The position numbers and the translations under genes are program-made. The notes below the pieces were generated by a model. The model ran no database searches, was not told the DNA's origin, and was given only the letters and a program-made list of their open reading frames with translations. Below, piece after piece: positions 35,789-44,197 of a DNA stretch of 64,000 nucleotides (its first letter is position 1; each line of letters starts with the position of its first letter). This DNA is from Pseudomonas serbica (GTDB lineage: Bacteria > Pseudomonadota > Gammaproteobacteria > Pseudomonadales > Pseudomonadaceae), in contig NZ_JAQIYM010000008.1 of NCBI RefSeq assembly GCF_028823535.1, positions 248,001 to 312,000 on the forward strand, given 5' to 3'.

Positions 35789-36241
35789 TCAAGGATTAAC
35801 CTGATACCCCTTGCCCTGCAGGCAACTGGTATAGGCCGTCGAAGTGGTCGCGGCGTTGGTCTTCTCCTGCTCACGGCGATCCTGGCGCTGGCGCGAGCCG
35901 CCGACCACGACACCGGCCGCGGCCGTTTCCTTGGCGCGGTCCTGCCGGTAGTCCTGCTTCCTGTCGTCATCGACATTGTCATAGAACTCGTCATGCTGAC
36001 GCCCGCGCACCTGGGCCCCGGCCGCACCGGCCGCAGCCCCCACGGCGGCGCCCTTGACCCGCCCACCCGAGGGTGTCGAGGTGGTCGAGGCACTGCTGGC
36101 GGCAATGCTGTTGCATTCGTTGATATCCAGTTGAGTCTGTTGCGAAGTCTGGCCCTTCAGCGGTACTACCGTCTGGGCCCAGCCCTGGGCGCTAAACAAC
36201 GACAATGCGAGGCACAGGCCGATGGGTGACAACCTTTTCAT
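35789..36241 (-). CDS. Glycine-zipper exported protein
   Basis: The 150-residue product has a signal peptide (MKRLSPIGLCLALSLFSAQG, cleavage after WAQ near residue 23). A glycine/alanine-rich zipper follows (GAAVGAAAGAAGA near residue 65), the second near residue 110 (AAAGVVVGG), each flanked by charged stretches. Two cysteines (NECNS, TSCLQ) could form a disulfide. AGGAG lies 6 bases before the ATG at 36241, chosen over one 11 codons upstream. It is probably periplasmic or outer membrane associated. It lies just behind hapI. Confidence 0.8.
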   Translation of the reverse strand: MKRLSPIGLCLALSLFSAQGWAQTVVPLKGQTSQQTQLDINECNSIAASSASTTSTPSGGRVKGAAVGAAAGAAGAQVRGRQHDEFYDNVDDDRKQDYRQDRAKETAAAGVVVGGSRQRQDRREQEKTNAATTSTAYTSCLQGKGYQVNP

Positions 36242-36284
36242 GATGATCTCCTGATGGGCGTAATTCACCCTCAAAGAGTGTAGT

Positions 36285-36632
36285 TCAGCCCTCCTCGCCT
36301 ACCTCGATGACCAGACGGTCGTCGATCCAGCGCACCGGCACAGCCTCCAGCCTCGCGCCTTTACAGGGGCCATCGATGCAGTGCCCGTCATCGAAACGAA
36401 ACATCGCACTGTGATGCGCGCACATCAGCACCTGGCCGCGATAGGTGCAGAATTCCTGGGGGTGATAGTCCAGCGGAACCGAAAAATGCGGACAGCGGTT
36501 GATGTACACCCACACCTGCTCGCCCTGGCGCACCGCAACCAGGCCGGCGGGATGCAACTGTTGATGCTGCGGCAGGCCCAGGGCGCCGCCGTCGGCGATG
36601 TCTTCGCGTTGGCACAAGGTGATGAGGGTCAT
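36285..36632 (-). CDS. hapI: Rieske-type [2Fe-2S] ferredoxin HapI
   Basis: The 115-residue protein is a small Rieske ferredoxin. Cluster ligands are in CPHFSVPLD (C-x-H near residues 47-49) and CAHHSAMF (C-x2-H near residues 70-73). The published hap cluster of P. fluorescens ACB has a [2Fe-2S] ferredoxin gene in this position, which may reactivate the iron of the ring-cleaving dioxygenase. It lies 2 bases behind hapH and ends the operon. Confidence 0.85.
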   Translation of the reverse strand: MTLITLCQREDIADGGALGLPQHQQLHPAGLVAVRQGEQVWVYINRCPHFSVPLDYHPQEFCTYRGQVLMCAHHSAMFRFDDGHCIDGPCKGARLEAVPVRWIDDRLVIEVGEEG

Positions 36633-36634
36633 GG

Positions 36635-36946
36635 TCAGCCACGCAGTTCCGGGTTGCCGAGGCTCCAGTGCCAGGGGCGTATCTGGATGCTCGAGAACAG
36701 CCCGGCCTGGACGTAGGGATCGTCCTCGATGAAGGCTTCTACTTCCGCCAGGCTGCCGGCTTCGATGACCAGCAGCGTGCCGTTCATCGCCGCGCCGGCG
36801 TCATCGAGGGTTGGGCCACCCAGGCGTACCACCACCCGGTGGGTATCGGTTGCCCGCAGATGCGCCTGGTGGCTGGGCCGCAGGCGCTGGCGCAAGGCCT
36901 GGGACTGCGGGTGGTCGGTGGCGAATACCGCAAAGAACTGGCCCAT
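36635..36946 (-). CDS. hapH: YciI family protein HapH
   Basis: The 103-residue product has the YCII fold: the start FFAVFATDHPQS, a middle GGPTLDDAGAAMNGTLLVIE and the EDDPYVQAGLF motif near residue 75 with the family's catalytic His/Asp region. In the ACB hap cluster a YciI-family gene lies between hapG and hapI. Its exact role in hydroquinone breakdown is not known. It is separated from neighbours by only 2-3 bases. Confidence 0.85.
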   Translation of the reverse strand: MGQFFAVFATDHPQSQALRQRLRPSHQAHLRATDTHRVVVRLGGPTLDDAGAAMNGTLLVIEAGSLAEVEAFIEDDPYVQAGLFSSIQIRPWHWSLGNPELRG

Positions 36947-36949
36947 GGT

Positions 36950-37822
36950 TCACCCGGCTTCCATGACGAATTCGTAACACGCCCGCTTGAATGGCAACGG
37001 CATGCCCAGCCGAGCGGACACTTCATCGTGAGCGGCGCGGTCTTCATAGATCACCTGCAACGATTGCTTCACACCGAACACCGCGTCGGACCCCAGGTAC
37101 GGATCGTCGTGATTGAACAGGTGGGTCACCAGTTTGCGGAGCCCCGGCACTTCGATCATGAAATGCAGGTGCGCCGGCCGCCAGGCATGCCGGTTGGCGG
37201 CGTCGAGCATGCGTCCCACCGGGCCATCGGTGGGGATCGGGTAGGCCACCGGGACAATCGTGCGGATCGCAAAGCAACCGTCGGCGTCGGTGCGATAACG
37301 ACCGCGCAGGTTGCCGAACGGCTGTTCTGTGTCCTGGCCCGAATACATGCCGTTTTCGGCGGTCTGCCAGACGTCCAGCACCGCGCCGGCCAAGGCATTG
37401 CCCTGGGTATCGACCACCCGTCCGCGCACCAGCGCCGTCTCGCCCGGGGTGAAGGCCATGTTCTCGCCGAACGCGCGCTCGGGCATGCCTTCGATATAGA
37501 ACGGCCCGAACACCGTGGTTTCGGTGGCGGTTGCGCTGTGACGATGGTTGATCGCGTCGACCAGCATCGACACGCCCAGGGTGTCCGAGAGCAGGATGAA
37601 CTCCTGGCGTACCAGGCCATCGCACGTGTGGCCGGTGTCGGTCAGGAAGCGGATGCCTTCGAGCCACTCCTGTTCGGTCAACTCAACCTCACTGACGAAA
37701 GCGTGCAGGTGCCGGACCAGGCTTTGCATGATCTGTTTGTAGCGCGCATCCGGCGCATCGGTGAAGCTGTTCACCGCCTGCTCGGAGATGAGCTTTTCGA
37801 TGGTTTTGTCTTGATCGGTCAT
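36950..37822 (-). CDS. hapG: Intradiol ring-cleavage dioxygenase (hydroxyquinol-type) HapG
   Basis: The 290-residue non-heme Fe(III) intradiol dioxygenase has the four iron ligands: Tyr in GMYSGQ (near 160), Tyr in RGRYRTD (near 176) and the two His of RPAHLHF (near 216-218). Overall it resembles hydroxyquinol 1,2-dioxygenase, which opens hydroxyquinol to maleylacetate. In the published hap cluster an intradiol dioxygenase sits at this place and is a side entry to maleylacetate. It lies 38 bases behind hapF. Confidence 0.9.
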   Translation of the reverse strand: MTDQDKTIEKLISEQAVNSFTDAPDARYKQIMQSLVRHLHAFVSEVELTEQEWLEGIRFLTDTGHTCDGLVRQEFILLSDTLGVSMLVDAINHRHSATATETTVFGPFYIEGMPERAFGENMAFTPGETALVRGRVVDTQGNALAGAVLDVWQTAENGMYSGQDTEQPFGNLRGRYRTDADGCFAIRTIVPVAYPIPTDGPVGRMLDAANRHAWRPAHLHFMIEVPGLRKLVTHLFNHDDPYLGSDAVFGVKQSLQVIYEDRAAHDEVSARLGMPLPFKRACYEFVMEAG

Positions 37823-37860
37823 TGTTCTTGTTCCGACATGGGCTGGCTGCGCTGCTCGGG

Positions 37861-38928
37861 TCAGGCTGGCGCCTGGCCGTTCAAGGCGCGGGTCAGCAAA
37901 GCTTCGATCGGGCCTTGTTCAAACAGCCGTGGATTGTAATAAGGGCTGGCACAGGCGATTTTTGCCGCCTCGGCCGGCCCGTTTGGCGGCAGGCCGATGT
38001 CCGCCAGGGCCAATGGAATACCCAGCTTCTGGTTGAGTGCATACAACAATGGGCCCACCTCGCTGGCCTGGCTACCACCCAAGGCGCGTGCGGCGCGTTG
38101 CAACGGCTCGGCGGCGGCTTCGCGGTTGTAATGCGCGGCATGGGGCAACACGATGGCGTGGGCCTGGGCGTGGGGCAGATTGAAGGTGCCGCCCAGGGTG
38201 TGGCAAAGCTTGTGGTGCAAGGCCATGCCCACCGAGCCCAGGCAAATGCCCGCCAGCCACGCGCCGTACAACGCCTGGCTGCGAGCCTGCGCATCGTTGG
38301 GGTCATTGACCACCCCCGGCAAGGCCTGGGCCAGCGAGCGAATCGATTCCTCGGCCATGAAGCCGATGATCGGGTTGGCGTCCTCGGCGTACAGCGCTTC
38401 CACCGCATGGGCCATGGCGTTCATGCCCGAACAGGCGGAGATCTGCGCCGGCAGGGTCAAGGTCAATTGCGGGTCGTAGATGACGGTTTTCGGCAACACC
38501 CGTGGATCACGCCCGGTTTTCTTCAGGCGATTTTCGGTCAGCCCGTAGATCGGCGTCATCTCGGAGCCGGCGTAAGTGGTCGGCACCGCCACGATCGGCA
38601 ACCCCGACTCCATGGCAATCGCCTTGCCCAGGCCAATGGTCGAACCACCGCCGATAGCCACGCAGCAATCGGCATCCAGGTGCGCCGCTTCGACGCGCGC
38701 CGCTTGTGCCACTTCCAGCGGCACATGCATCACCGCGTGCGGGTACACGCCTGCGGCGCGATCGCCGAGCAACGCCGCGACGCGTTCGCCCAGGCCGTGT
38801 TGTTCCGGGGTGGTGAGGATCAGCGCCCGGCGAGCGCCCAGACGCTCGATTTCTTCGGCCAGTGCCGAGAGCTTGCCCCAGCCGAACACCACGCGGGTCG
38901 GCAGGCTTTGGTAGACAAAAGGATTCAT
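37861..38928 (-). CDS. hapF: Maleylacetate reductase HapF
   Basis: The 355-residue product is a group III iron-containing-alcohol dehydrogenase fold enzyme. The nucleotide loop GGGSTIGLGKA near residue 93 and the family's HHKLCHTLGG near 240 and LPHAQAHAIVLPHA near 253 identify maleylacetate reductases, which reduce maleylacetate to beta-ketoadipate with NAD(P)H. The start at 38928 gives the normal MNPFVYQ beginning. It lies 8 bases behind hapE. The gene follows the published hap order. Confidence 0.92.
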   Translation of the reverse strand: MNPFVYQSLPTRVVFGWGKLSALAEEIERLGARRALILTTPEQHGLGERVAALLGDRAAGVYPHAVMHVPLEVAQAARVEAAHLDADCCVAIGGGSTIGLGKAIAMESGLPIVAVPTTYAGSEMTPIYGLTENRLKKTGRDPRVLPKTVIYDPQLTLTLPAQISACSGMNAMAHAVEALYAEDANPIIGFMAEESIRSLAQALPGVVNDPNDAQARSQALYGAWLAGICLGSVGMALHHKLCHTLGGTFNLPHAQAHAIVLPHAAHYNREAAAEPLQRAARALGGSQASEVGPLLYALNQKLGIPLALADIGLPPNGPAEAAKIACASPYYNPRLFEQGPIEALLTRALNGQAPA

Positions 38929-38936
38929 GGCCGGCC

Positions 38937-40400
38937 TCAGCGCTTGAAATGTGGCGCGATTGTCGCGTCGACGTTGACCCAAACCGAGCGTGCTTCGGTG
39001 TAGTCGTGGATCGCTTCGAAACCCATTTCCCGGCCATAACCGGATTGACCGACGCCGCCGAACGGGCTGCCCGGACTGACGCGTTTGTAGCAGTTGATCC
39101 AGCACATGCCGGCATGGATGGCGTCGGCCATTTTGTGCGCCCGGCTCAGGTTCTGCGTCCATAGGCCGCTGCCCAGGCCGTACTCGGTGCTGTTGGCGAT
39201 GGCCAGCGCTTCTTCGTCGGTGCGAAAGCGCACGACGGTGACGAAGGGACCGAAGACTTCTTCCTGGCAGACCCGGTCACCCGGCTTGGCCTCGACCACG
39301 GTGGGTTCGACATAAAAACCCCTGGCCAGCGCCGGGTCGTCGGGTGCCTTGCCGCCGGCGAGGACCTTGCCGCCCTGCTCGATGGCGATGTCGATGTAGG
39401 CCAGGACGCGGTCGCGGTGCAGGGCCGAGGTCAGCGGGCCCATCTCGGTTTGCGGGTCCATCGGGTCACCGAGGCGGATCGATTTGGCCAGGGCGATGAA
39501 ACGTTCGAGGAACTGCTCGGCAATGTCTTCATGCAGAATCAGCCGCGAGCCGGCAATGCACGCCTGACCCTGGTTGTGGAAGATCGCCCAGGCAGCGCCG
39601 TTGACCGCCGCTTCCAGGTTGGCGTCCTCAAACACGATGTTCGCCCCTTTGCCACCCAGCTCCAACTGGATGCGCTTGAGGTTGCCTTTCGAGGCTTCGA
39701 CAATCCGCCGGCCGGTGGCGGTCGAGCCGGTAAAGGCAATCTTGCTGACGTCGAGGTGTTCCGCCAGCGCCTGGCCCGCGGTATGGCCGTAGCCCGGCAC
39801 CACGTTGACCACGCCCTTGGGGAAGCCGACTTCGGTCATCAGCTCGACAATGCGCAAGGTCGACAGCGGGGTGATTTCCGAGGGCTTGATGACGACGGTG
39901 TTCCCTGCTGCCAGGGCCGGGCCCATTTTCCAGCTGGTGAACATCAGCGGGAAATTCCACGGCACGATCTGCCCGACCACACCGATCGGCTTGCGCTGCA
40001 CGTAATTGAGGAAGCCGGCTTCAACAGGGATCACCGCGCCTTCGATCTTGTCGGCCATGCCGCCGAAATAGCGGAAACAGGCGGCGGTGCGCGGGACATC
40101 GAGGCCACGGGAGTCGCGGATCGGGTGCCCGGTGTCGAGGGATTCGAGCTGCGCCAGTTCTTCGCTGCATTCTTCAATCTTGTCCGCCAGCTTGAGTAAC
40201 AGGCGTCCGCGCTCGGCAGCACCCAGCGCCGACCAGGCCGGAAACGCCCGTTTGGCGGCGGCCACCGCGAGGTCAACGTCGGCGGCTTCGGCGGCGGCGA
40301 TGCGGGTGATCAATGAGCCGTCGTGGGGCGACACGACGTCGATGGTGCCGCCGGCGAGCGCGTCGACGAAGCGGCCATCGATATAGAGCTGATTTTGCAT
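38937..40400 (-). CDS. hapE: 4-Hydroxymuconic semialdehyde dehydrogenase HapE (aldehyde dehydrogenase family)
   Basis: The 487-residue aldehyde dehydrogenase has the catalytic Cys in GQACIAGSR (near residue 286) and the general base Glu in QLELGGKG (near 252), with the NAD region FTGSTATGRRI near 230. In the hap pathway this enzyme oxidises 4-hydroxymuconic semialdehyde to maleylacetate. The ATG at 40400 matches the start of the family. A 14-bp hairpin sits between hapD and this gene. Confidence 0.9.
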   Translation of the reverse strand: MQNQLYIDGRFVDALAGGTIDVVSPHDGSLITRIAAAEAADVDLAVAAAKRAFPAWSALGAAERGRLLLKLADKIEECSEELAQLESLDTGHPIRDSRGLDVPRTAACFRYFGGMADKIEGAVIPVEAGFLNYVQRKPIGVVGQIVPWNFPLMFTSWKMGPALAAGNTVVIKPSEITPLSTLRIVELMTEVGFPKGVVNVVPGYGHTAGQALAEHLDVSKIAFTGSTATGRRIVEASKGNLKRIQLELGGKGANIVFEDANLEAAVNGAAWAIFHNQGQACIAGSRLILHEDIAEQFLERFIALAKSIRLGDPMDPQTEMGPLTSALHRDRVLAYIDIAIEQGGKVLAGGKAPDDPALARGFYVEPTVVEAKPGDRVCQEEVFGPFVTVVRFRTDEEALAIANSTEYGLGSGLWTQNLSRAHKMADAIHAGMCWINCYKRVSPGSPFGGVGQSGYGREMGFEAIHDYTEARSVWVNVDATIAPHFKR

Positions 40401-40451
40401 AATGGTTTCCTCGCACCGCGCCTTAGGCGCAGTGTCTGACTGGATGGCTGA

Positions 40452-40484
40452 GTGCGTGGCCCGGCGCGATGCCGGGCCACGCAC
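40452..40484. other. Very strong intergenic hairpin between hapD and hapE
   Basis: GTGCGTGGCCCGGC (40452-40465) pairs perfectly with GCCGGGCCACGCAC (40471-40484) around a 5-base loop. It begins 6 bases behind the hapD stop and has no T tract. It could stabilise the hapCD transcript or cause partial termination, giving more dioxygenase than downstream enzymes. Confidence 0.7.
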
Positions 40485-40490
40485 GAGGGC

Positions 40491-41510
40491 TTAGAATTCG
40501 ATCGGGTACGGCGTGAGCTCGCCGCTTTCATAGCGTTGCGGCAGGTTCGGCGTGGCGTTTTCCCAGACCAACAGCATCGAGCGCTTGGTCGAATAGCCCT
40601 GGTGGCGAATGTCGGCGGGCATGGCGCAGATGTCGCCGGCACGCATGGTGATACGCGCACGGGGGTTGCCGTCGTCCTTGTCGCCGACATCCCAGATGAT
40701 CTCGTCCGACAGCTGCAGGAACCACTCGATGCGGTCATTGCCATGGAACACCGGCAGGATGAATTCTTCGGTGGTCGGGCAGAACAGGCTGGCCTTGCAC
40801 ACCGAGGTCACCGACGGGTTCCAGGTCACGTCGGAGCGCGACAGGTACTTGTGCAGGTTGAAGGCATGCAACTGGCCTTCGAAACCTTCCGCCGCGTGGA
40901 TCTCCGGCTCGTCCTGGGGCACATCGATGAACTGGCGGTTGACCGGCAGATCGTTGCGCAGCGGCGAATCGTCCGGCAGGCCGGGCATGCGCTTGGTGGC
41001 GATGCGAAAGCGCTCGATGGCTTCGATGTTGTTGCCGTTCTTGCGACCGAAGGCGCTGCCGGTTTCTTCAGGGGCGGCAAAGGGGTCGAAAGTGGCGTTG
41101 GTCCAGTCGCGCAGGATCGCCTTGAACGTCGCCATGATCAGCGGCGTTTCGAAGTTTTCCGTGTAGTTGACGCCTGCCGCCTTTAGCGTGCCATTGAAGG
41201 TGCCAGCGTACAGGTCGACCTTGCCGTAGTAGTTGCGGGTGCCGATGACGTGGTCGAAGTTGACCCAACCGTAGAAAAAGCCCCAGGCCACGTCGCGCAT
41301 CAAGGCCCGCAGGAACGCATCCACCGGAATCAAGTGCGAACGGGTCTGGCCTTTGGCGGGCCAGGTGATACGGGCAAAATACTCGTCGCGCGACAGTTCG
41401 AACGCGCCAAGTTTGAAGGCGCGATAGCCGGTCACGGGATGGGCAGCACCGGCCTGGACGTCTTCATCGGCAAACAGTGGAGTTGGGACAGTGGTTTCAA
41501 GCATGGCCAT
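40491..41510 (-). CDS. hapD: Hydroquinone 1,2-dioxygenase large subunit HapD
   Basis: The 339-residue product fits the 38 kDa subunit of hydroquinone dioxygenase described in P. fluorescens ACB. The C-terminal half holds a cupin-like section (VFHGNDRIEWFLQLSDEII and the GDICAMPADIRHQGYST region) expected for Fe(II) binding. The enzyme cuts the hydroquinone ring between C1 and C2 to give 4-hydroxymuconic semialdehyde. GAGGA lies 8 bases before the ATG at 41510. It lies 45 bases behind hapC. Confidence 0.9.
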   Translation of the reverse strand: MAMLETTVPTPLFADEDVQAGAAHPVTGYRAFKLGAFELSRDEYFARITWPAKGQTRSHLIPVDAFLRALMRDVAWGFFYGWVNFDHVIGTRNYYGKVDLYAGTFNGTLKAAGVNYTENFETPLIMATFKAILRDWTNATFDPFAAPEETGSAFGRKNGNNIEAIERFRIATKRMPGLPDDSPLRNDLPVNRQFIDVPQDEPEIHAAEGFEGQLHAFNLHKYLSRSDVTWNPSVTSVCKASLFCPTTEEFILPVFHGNDRIEWFLQLSDEIIWDVGDKDDGNPRARITMRAGDICAMPADIRHQGYSTKRSMLLVWENATPNLPQRYESGELTPYPIEF

Positions 41511-41555
41511 GGCGGGGTTCCTCTTGTTTTTGTGGGCGGGGGACGGCTGGGCAGA

Positions 41556-42050
41556 TCACTTCAGGCAGATGTCGGCCCACTTCTCGACCGACAACGGGCC
41601 CTTGATCGTCTGCTGCAGGATCACGCCCGGGCGACTGGCTTCGAAGCGATAGGCCGTGCCCACTGGCAGCAGGCACTGGTGGCCGCGCTTGAGCAGGACG
41701 TAACCCATGGGTTTGCCCGCCGGCACGTCACCGGCCAGTTGCGTGCCCTCGCCTGCCATCAATGGCGCATCGAGCTTGAGGAAATCCACCCGCACTTCAC
41801 CGTCCATGACGATGGCGAACTCGTCGTGCGCGGCCGTGTACCAGGGCGACTGGCCTTCGGCGCGCAGGGTTTCGATGACGTAGCCGAGGTTGAGGCCCAC
41901 CACGACTTTTTCATAAGGCCGGGATTGTTCGGCCACCTCGAACACGTTGGAAAACGCGTAGTGACTGGCCTGGCCGCTGATGATCTCGACCGAGCCCTTG
42001 GTGTAGTTCTCCAACGAGCCGAAGACCGTTTCGATTGCCGCGCTACTCAT
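41556..42050 (-). CDS. hapC: Hydroquinone 1,2-dioxygenase small subunit HapC
   Basis: The 164-residue product is the right size for the 18 kDa small subunit that pairs with HapD as an alpha2beta2 enzyme. It has a cupin-like core (AAHDEFAIVMDGEVRVDFL near residue 82-100). The ATG at 42050 follows GGTGAAAACC. It is the first gene of hapCDEFGHI and is preceded by a region with a REP pair and the end of a co-oriented LysR gene that may regulate it. Confidence 0.9.
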   Translation of the reverse strand: MSSAAIETVFGSLENYTKGSVEIISGQASHYAFSNVFEVAEQSRPYEKVVVGLNLGYVIETLRAEGQSPWYTAAHDEFAIVMDGEVRVDFLKLDAPLMAGEGTQLAGDVPAGKPMGYVLLKRGHQCLLPVGTAYRFEASRPGVILQQTIKGPLSVEKWADICLK

Positions 42051-42176
42051 GGTTTTCACCGTTTTGTTGTTGTAGTAACAGTGGGGCAACAGTACGTCTG
42101 TGCCCTTGCTGGAACAATTAGAGAGTCGGCGACAACAGTGTTCGCGAAACGCAAACACCGGGGTCACTGCAATCTT

Positions 42177-42264
42177 TGTAGGAGCGAGCCTGCTCGCGAA
42201 GCAGGTCAGCCAACATTCCCGTCGAATGAAAAAACCCATTCGCGAGCAGGCTCGCTGCCACAGG
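42177..42264. repeat. REP pair between the LysR gene and hapC
   Basis: GGAGCGAGCCTGCTCGCGAA at about 42181 faces TTCGCGAGCAGGCTCGCTGC at about 42240, forming a long hairpin with an intervening AT-rich loop. It lies 13 bases behind the LysR stop. Confidence 0.85.
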
Positions 42265-42279
42265 TTTTTGTGTGTTGAC

Positions 42280-43209
42280 TCAGCGCACCCAGCCGCGCTC
42301 GAGCAAGGGCTTGTCCCAGCATGGCTCATCGCCAAAGTTTTCCACCAGGAAGTCGATCAACGTACGGACTTTCAAGGCCCGGCGCTGGGTGGCGGGATAC
42401 ACCGCGGAGAAATTGAAGGAAGACAACGCGTACTCGGGCAACACTGGAATCAACCGGCCGCTGAGCAGGTCGTCACTGGCCACCAGCGTCGGCAGGCAGA
42501 CAATGCACACGCCCGTCTGCGCGTAATCGCGCAGCAGATGCACAGAGTTTGAGCGCACCTGACCGGGCAGGCTCAGTTCCACCTGCTCCTCTTCGCCGTT
42601 GAACAGCCAGCGGTTGCGCGACGGATAGCCCTCATACAGGGCGATCTTGTGTTGCAGCAATTGCTGGGGATGGGTCGGCACGCCGAACTCGCTGGCGTAA
42701 TCGGGGGACATGCAGAACAGCCGGCGGACGCTGAACAATTTGCGTTCGATCAGGGTTTCCGCCATCGGCGGGAACATCTGGAACGCCACATCAAAGCCTT
42801 CCTCGATCGGGTCCACCACCCGGTCATTGACGATGACGTCCACCTCAATGTCCGGGTACAGCCGCGTGAACTCGGCCAGCATGCGGCCGAAATGGCCGAT
42901 GGCAAACCCGGGCAGCATCTGCACCCGCAGCTTGCCGGTGGGTTTGGCGCGCAGTTCGCGCATGTGTTCGGTCAACGAGTTGAAACTCGCGACCATGTCC
43001 GCGCATTCCTTGTAGTACGTCTCTCCGACCTCGGAGAGCCGTACATGGCGGGTGCTGCGATGGAACAGCGGCGCATTGATGAACTGCTCCAGCTGCTGGA
43101 TGCGGTGGGTGATGACCGAGCGGGTCACGCCCAGTTGCTGGGCCGCCCTGGCGAAGTTGCCGGTTTCGGCAACCCGCACGAAGGCTTCGACACTGAGTAA
43201 ACGATCCAT
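42280..43209 (-). CDS. LysR family transcriptional regulator
   Basis: The 309-residue LysR protein has a winged helix-turn-helix in residues 2-62 (SVEAFVRVAETGNFARAAQQ, then GVTRSVITHRIQQLE) and a substrate-binding domain from about 90. It lies upstream of hapC in the same direction and 65 bases behind the NTF2-like gene. By position it is the best candidate for the regulator of the hap genes or of the flavoprotein module. The ATG at 43209 follows AGGA. Confidence 0.9.
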   Translation of the reverse strand: MDRLLSVEAFVRVAETGNFARAAQQLGVTRSVITHRIQQLEQFINAPLFHRSTRHVRLSEVGETYYKECADMVASFNSLTEHMRELRAKPTGKLRVQMLPGFAIGHFGRMLAEFTRLYPDIEVDVIVNDRVVDPIEEGFDVAFQMFPPMAETLIERKLFSVRRLFCMSPDYASEFGVPTHPQQLLQHKIALYEGYPSRNRWLFNGEEEQVELSLPGQVRSNSVHLLRDYAQTGVCIVCLPTLVASDDLLSGRLIPVLPEYALSSFNFSAVYPATQRRALKVRTLIDFLVENFGDEPCWDKPLLERGWVR

Positions 43210-43246
43210 GGGGCAGGTTCCTGGGGAGTGCCATTCATTGTAGAAC

Positions 43247-43272
43247 CTGTAGGAACCGGCTTGCTGGCGATG
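43247..43272. repeat. Single REP-like element
   Basis: CTGTAGGAACCGGCTTGCTG with GCGATG following is a half REP unit located between the LysR and NTF2-like genes. Confidence 0.6.
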
Positions 43273-43273
43273 A

Positions 43274-43735
43274 TCAGCGATTGAGCCAGGGATAACGCGC
43301 TGTGTCCTGGCTGCCATAATCAGGGTCCAGGTAGATGAAGCAGCGCTGGATCTTGAAATCACGGATCTCGAACACATCGGCCCAGTAGCCCGCGCCCGCC
43401 GCTGTCGGCACGCCCGCACGCCAATGGCCATCGACGTGTTCACCATAACTGGTGCCTTCGCAGACCAGCGTGTCGGTGCCGGTGAGAATCCAGTTGAAGT
43501 GTGCGTAGTCGTGGGTGATCGACTTCAAGCGGCTGCCCAGATCCCCGAACATTTGGCCGATCTGGTCCCGCCCGGTGGCCAGTCCCCACTTGGGAAACAG
43601 AACCTGGGCATCCTCGGCGAACAGCTCGAGAATGCTCCCGCCGGTGGAGGTAACGCCGCCGTTGTCGAAGGCCTTGAGGTATTCCAGGGCGACCGATTTG
43701 CGTTGTTCGTCGGTCATTGTCAGGGTGCTGATCAT
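43274..43735 (-). CDS. NTF2-like/SnoaL family protein
   Basis: The 153-residue product has the cone-shaped NTF2 fold: VALEYLKAFDNGG, then LFAEDAQVLFPKWG, and a middle TLVCEGTSYGEHV. Members can be isomerases, cyclases or lyases acting on small cyclic compounds; the related ketosteroid isomerases shift double bonds beside a ketone. It lies between the cytochrome c gene and the LysR gene, all co-oriented. A GGAG lies 7 bases before the ATG at 43735. Exact reaction unknown. Confidence 0.8.
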   Translation of the reverse strand: MISTLTMTDEQRKSVALEYLKAFDNGGVTSTGGSILELFAEDAQVLFPKWGLATGRDQIGQMFGDLGSRLKSITHDYAHFNWILTGTDTLVCEGTSYGEHVDGHWRAGVPTAAGAGYWADVFEIRDFKIQRCFIYLDPDYGSQDTARYPWLNR

Positions 43736-43765
43736 GGTTGTCTCCGCGGTACTTTAGGGTGGCTG

Positions 43766-44161
43766 TCAGTGCAGCGACTTGATGTAGATGATGATCTTCT
43801 GCCGCTTGGCCGGGTCGTCCTGGGAATAGACCATGGCACTGCCCGGCGCCACGCTCTGGGCATCGGTCAGCCAGGCGTCGAGCGTTTGCTCATCCCAGAC
43901 CTTGCCGGACATGGCTTTGGTATACCCATCGCTGTAGGTGAAGTTGCTCTCGCTGGCTGCCTTGCGCCCCAGCAGCCCGAACAGGTTCGGCCCCTGCCCT
44001 GGCGGTCCGCCCTTGTCGAAGGTGTGGCAGACCGCGCAGTGGTTGGTCGCCAGTTTCTGTGCCGCTGCCAGGTCATCGGCCAAAGCGCTGCCGATGAGGC
44101 CAAGGCCTGCCGCCAACACCCATAGCGCCGGGGCTCGCAGGAAAAAGTTGAAGTGCGTCAT
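43766..44161 (-). CDS. Class I c-type cytochrome, exported
   Basis: The 131-residue protein has a signal peptide (cleavage after ALA near residue 28), the haem-binding motif CAVCH near residue 43 and a distal Met in GSAMVYSQ near residue 109. It resembles small soluble cytochromes c550/c2. Lying 36 bases behind the Tat-exported flavoprotein gene, it is the likely electron acceptor of that enzyme and would pass electrons to the respiratory chain. Confidence 0.9.
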   Translation of the reverse strand: MTHFNFFLRAPALWVLAAGLGLIGSALADDLAAAQKLATNHCAVCHTFDKGGPPGQGPNLFGLLGRKAASESNFTYSDGYTKAMSGKVWDEQTLDAWLTDAQSVAPGSAMVYSQDDPAKRQKIIIYIKSLH

Positions 44162-44197
44162 ATCGTCGTTCTCATGCAGTCGAGGGTTAAGCCGTCA

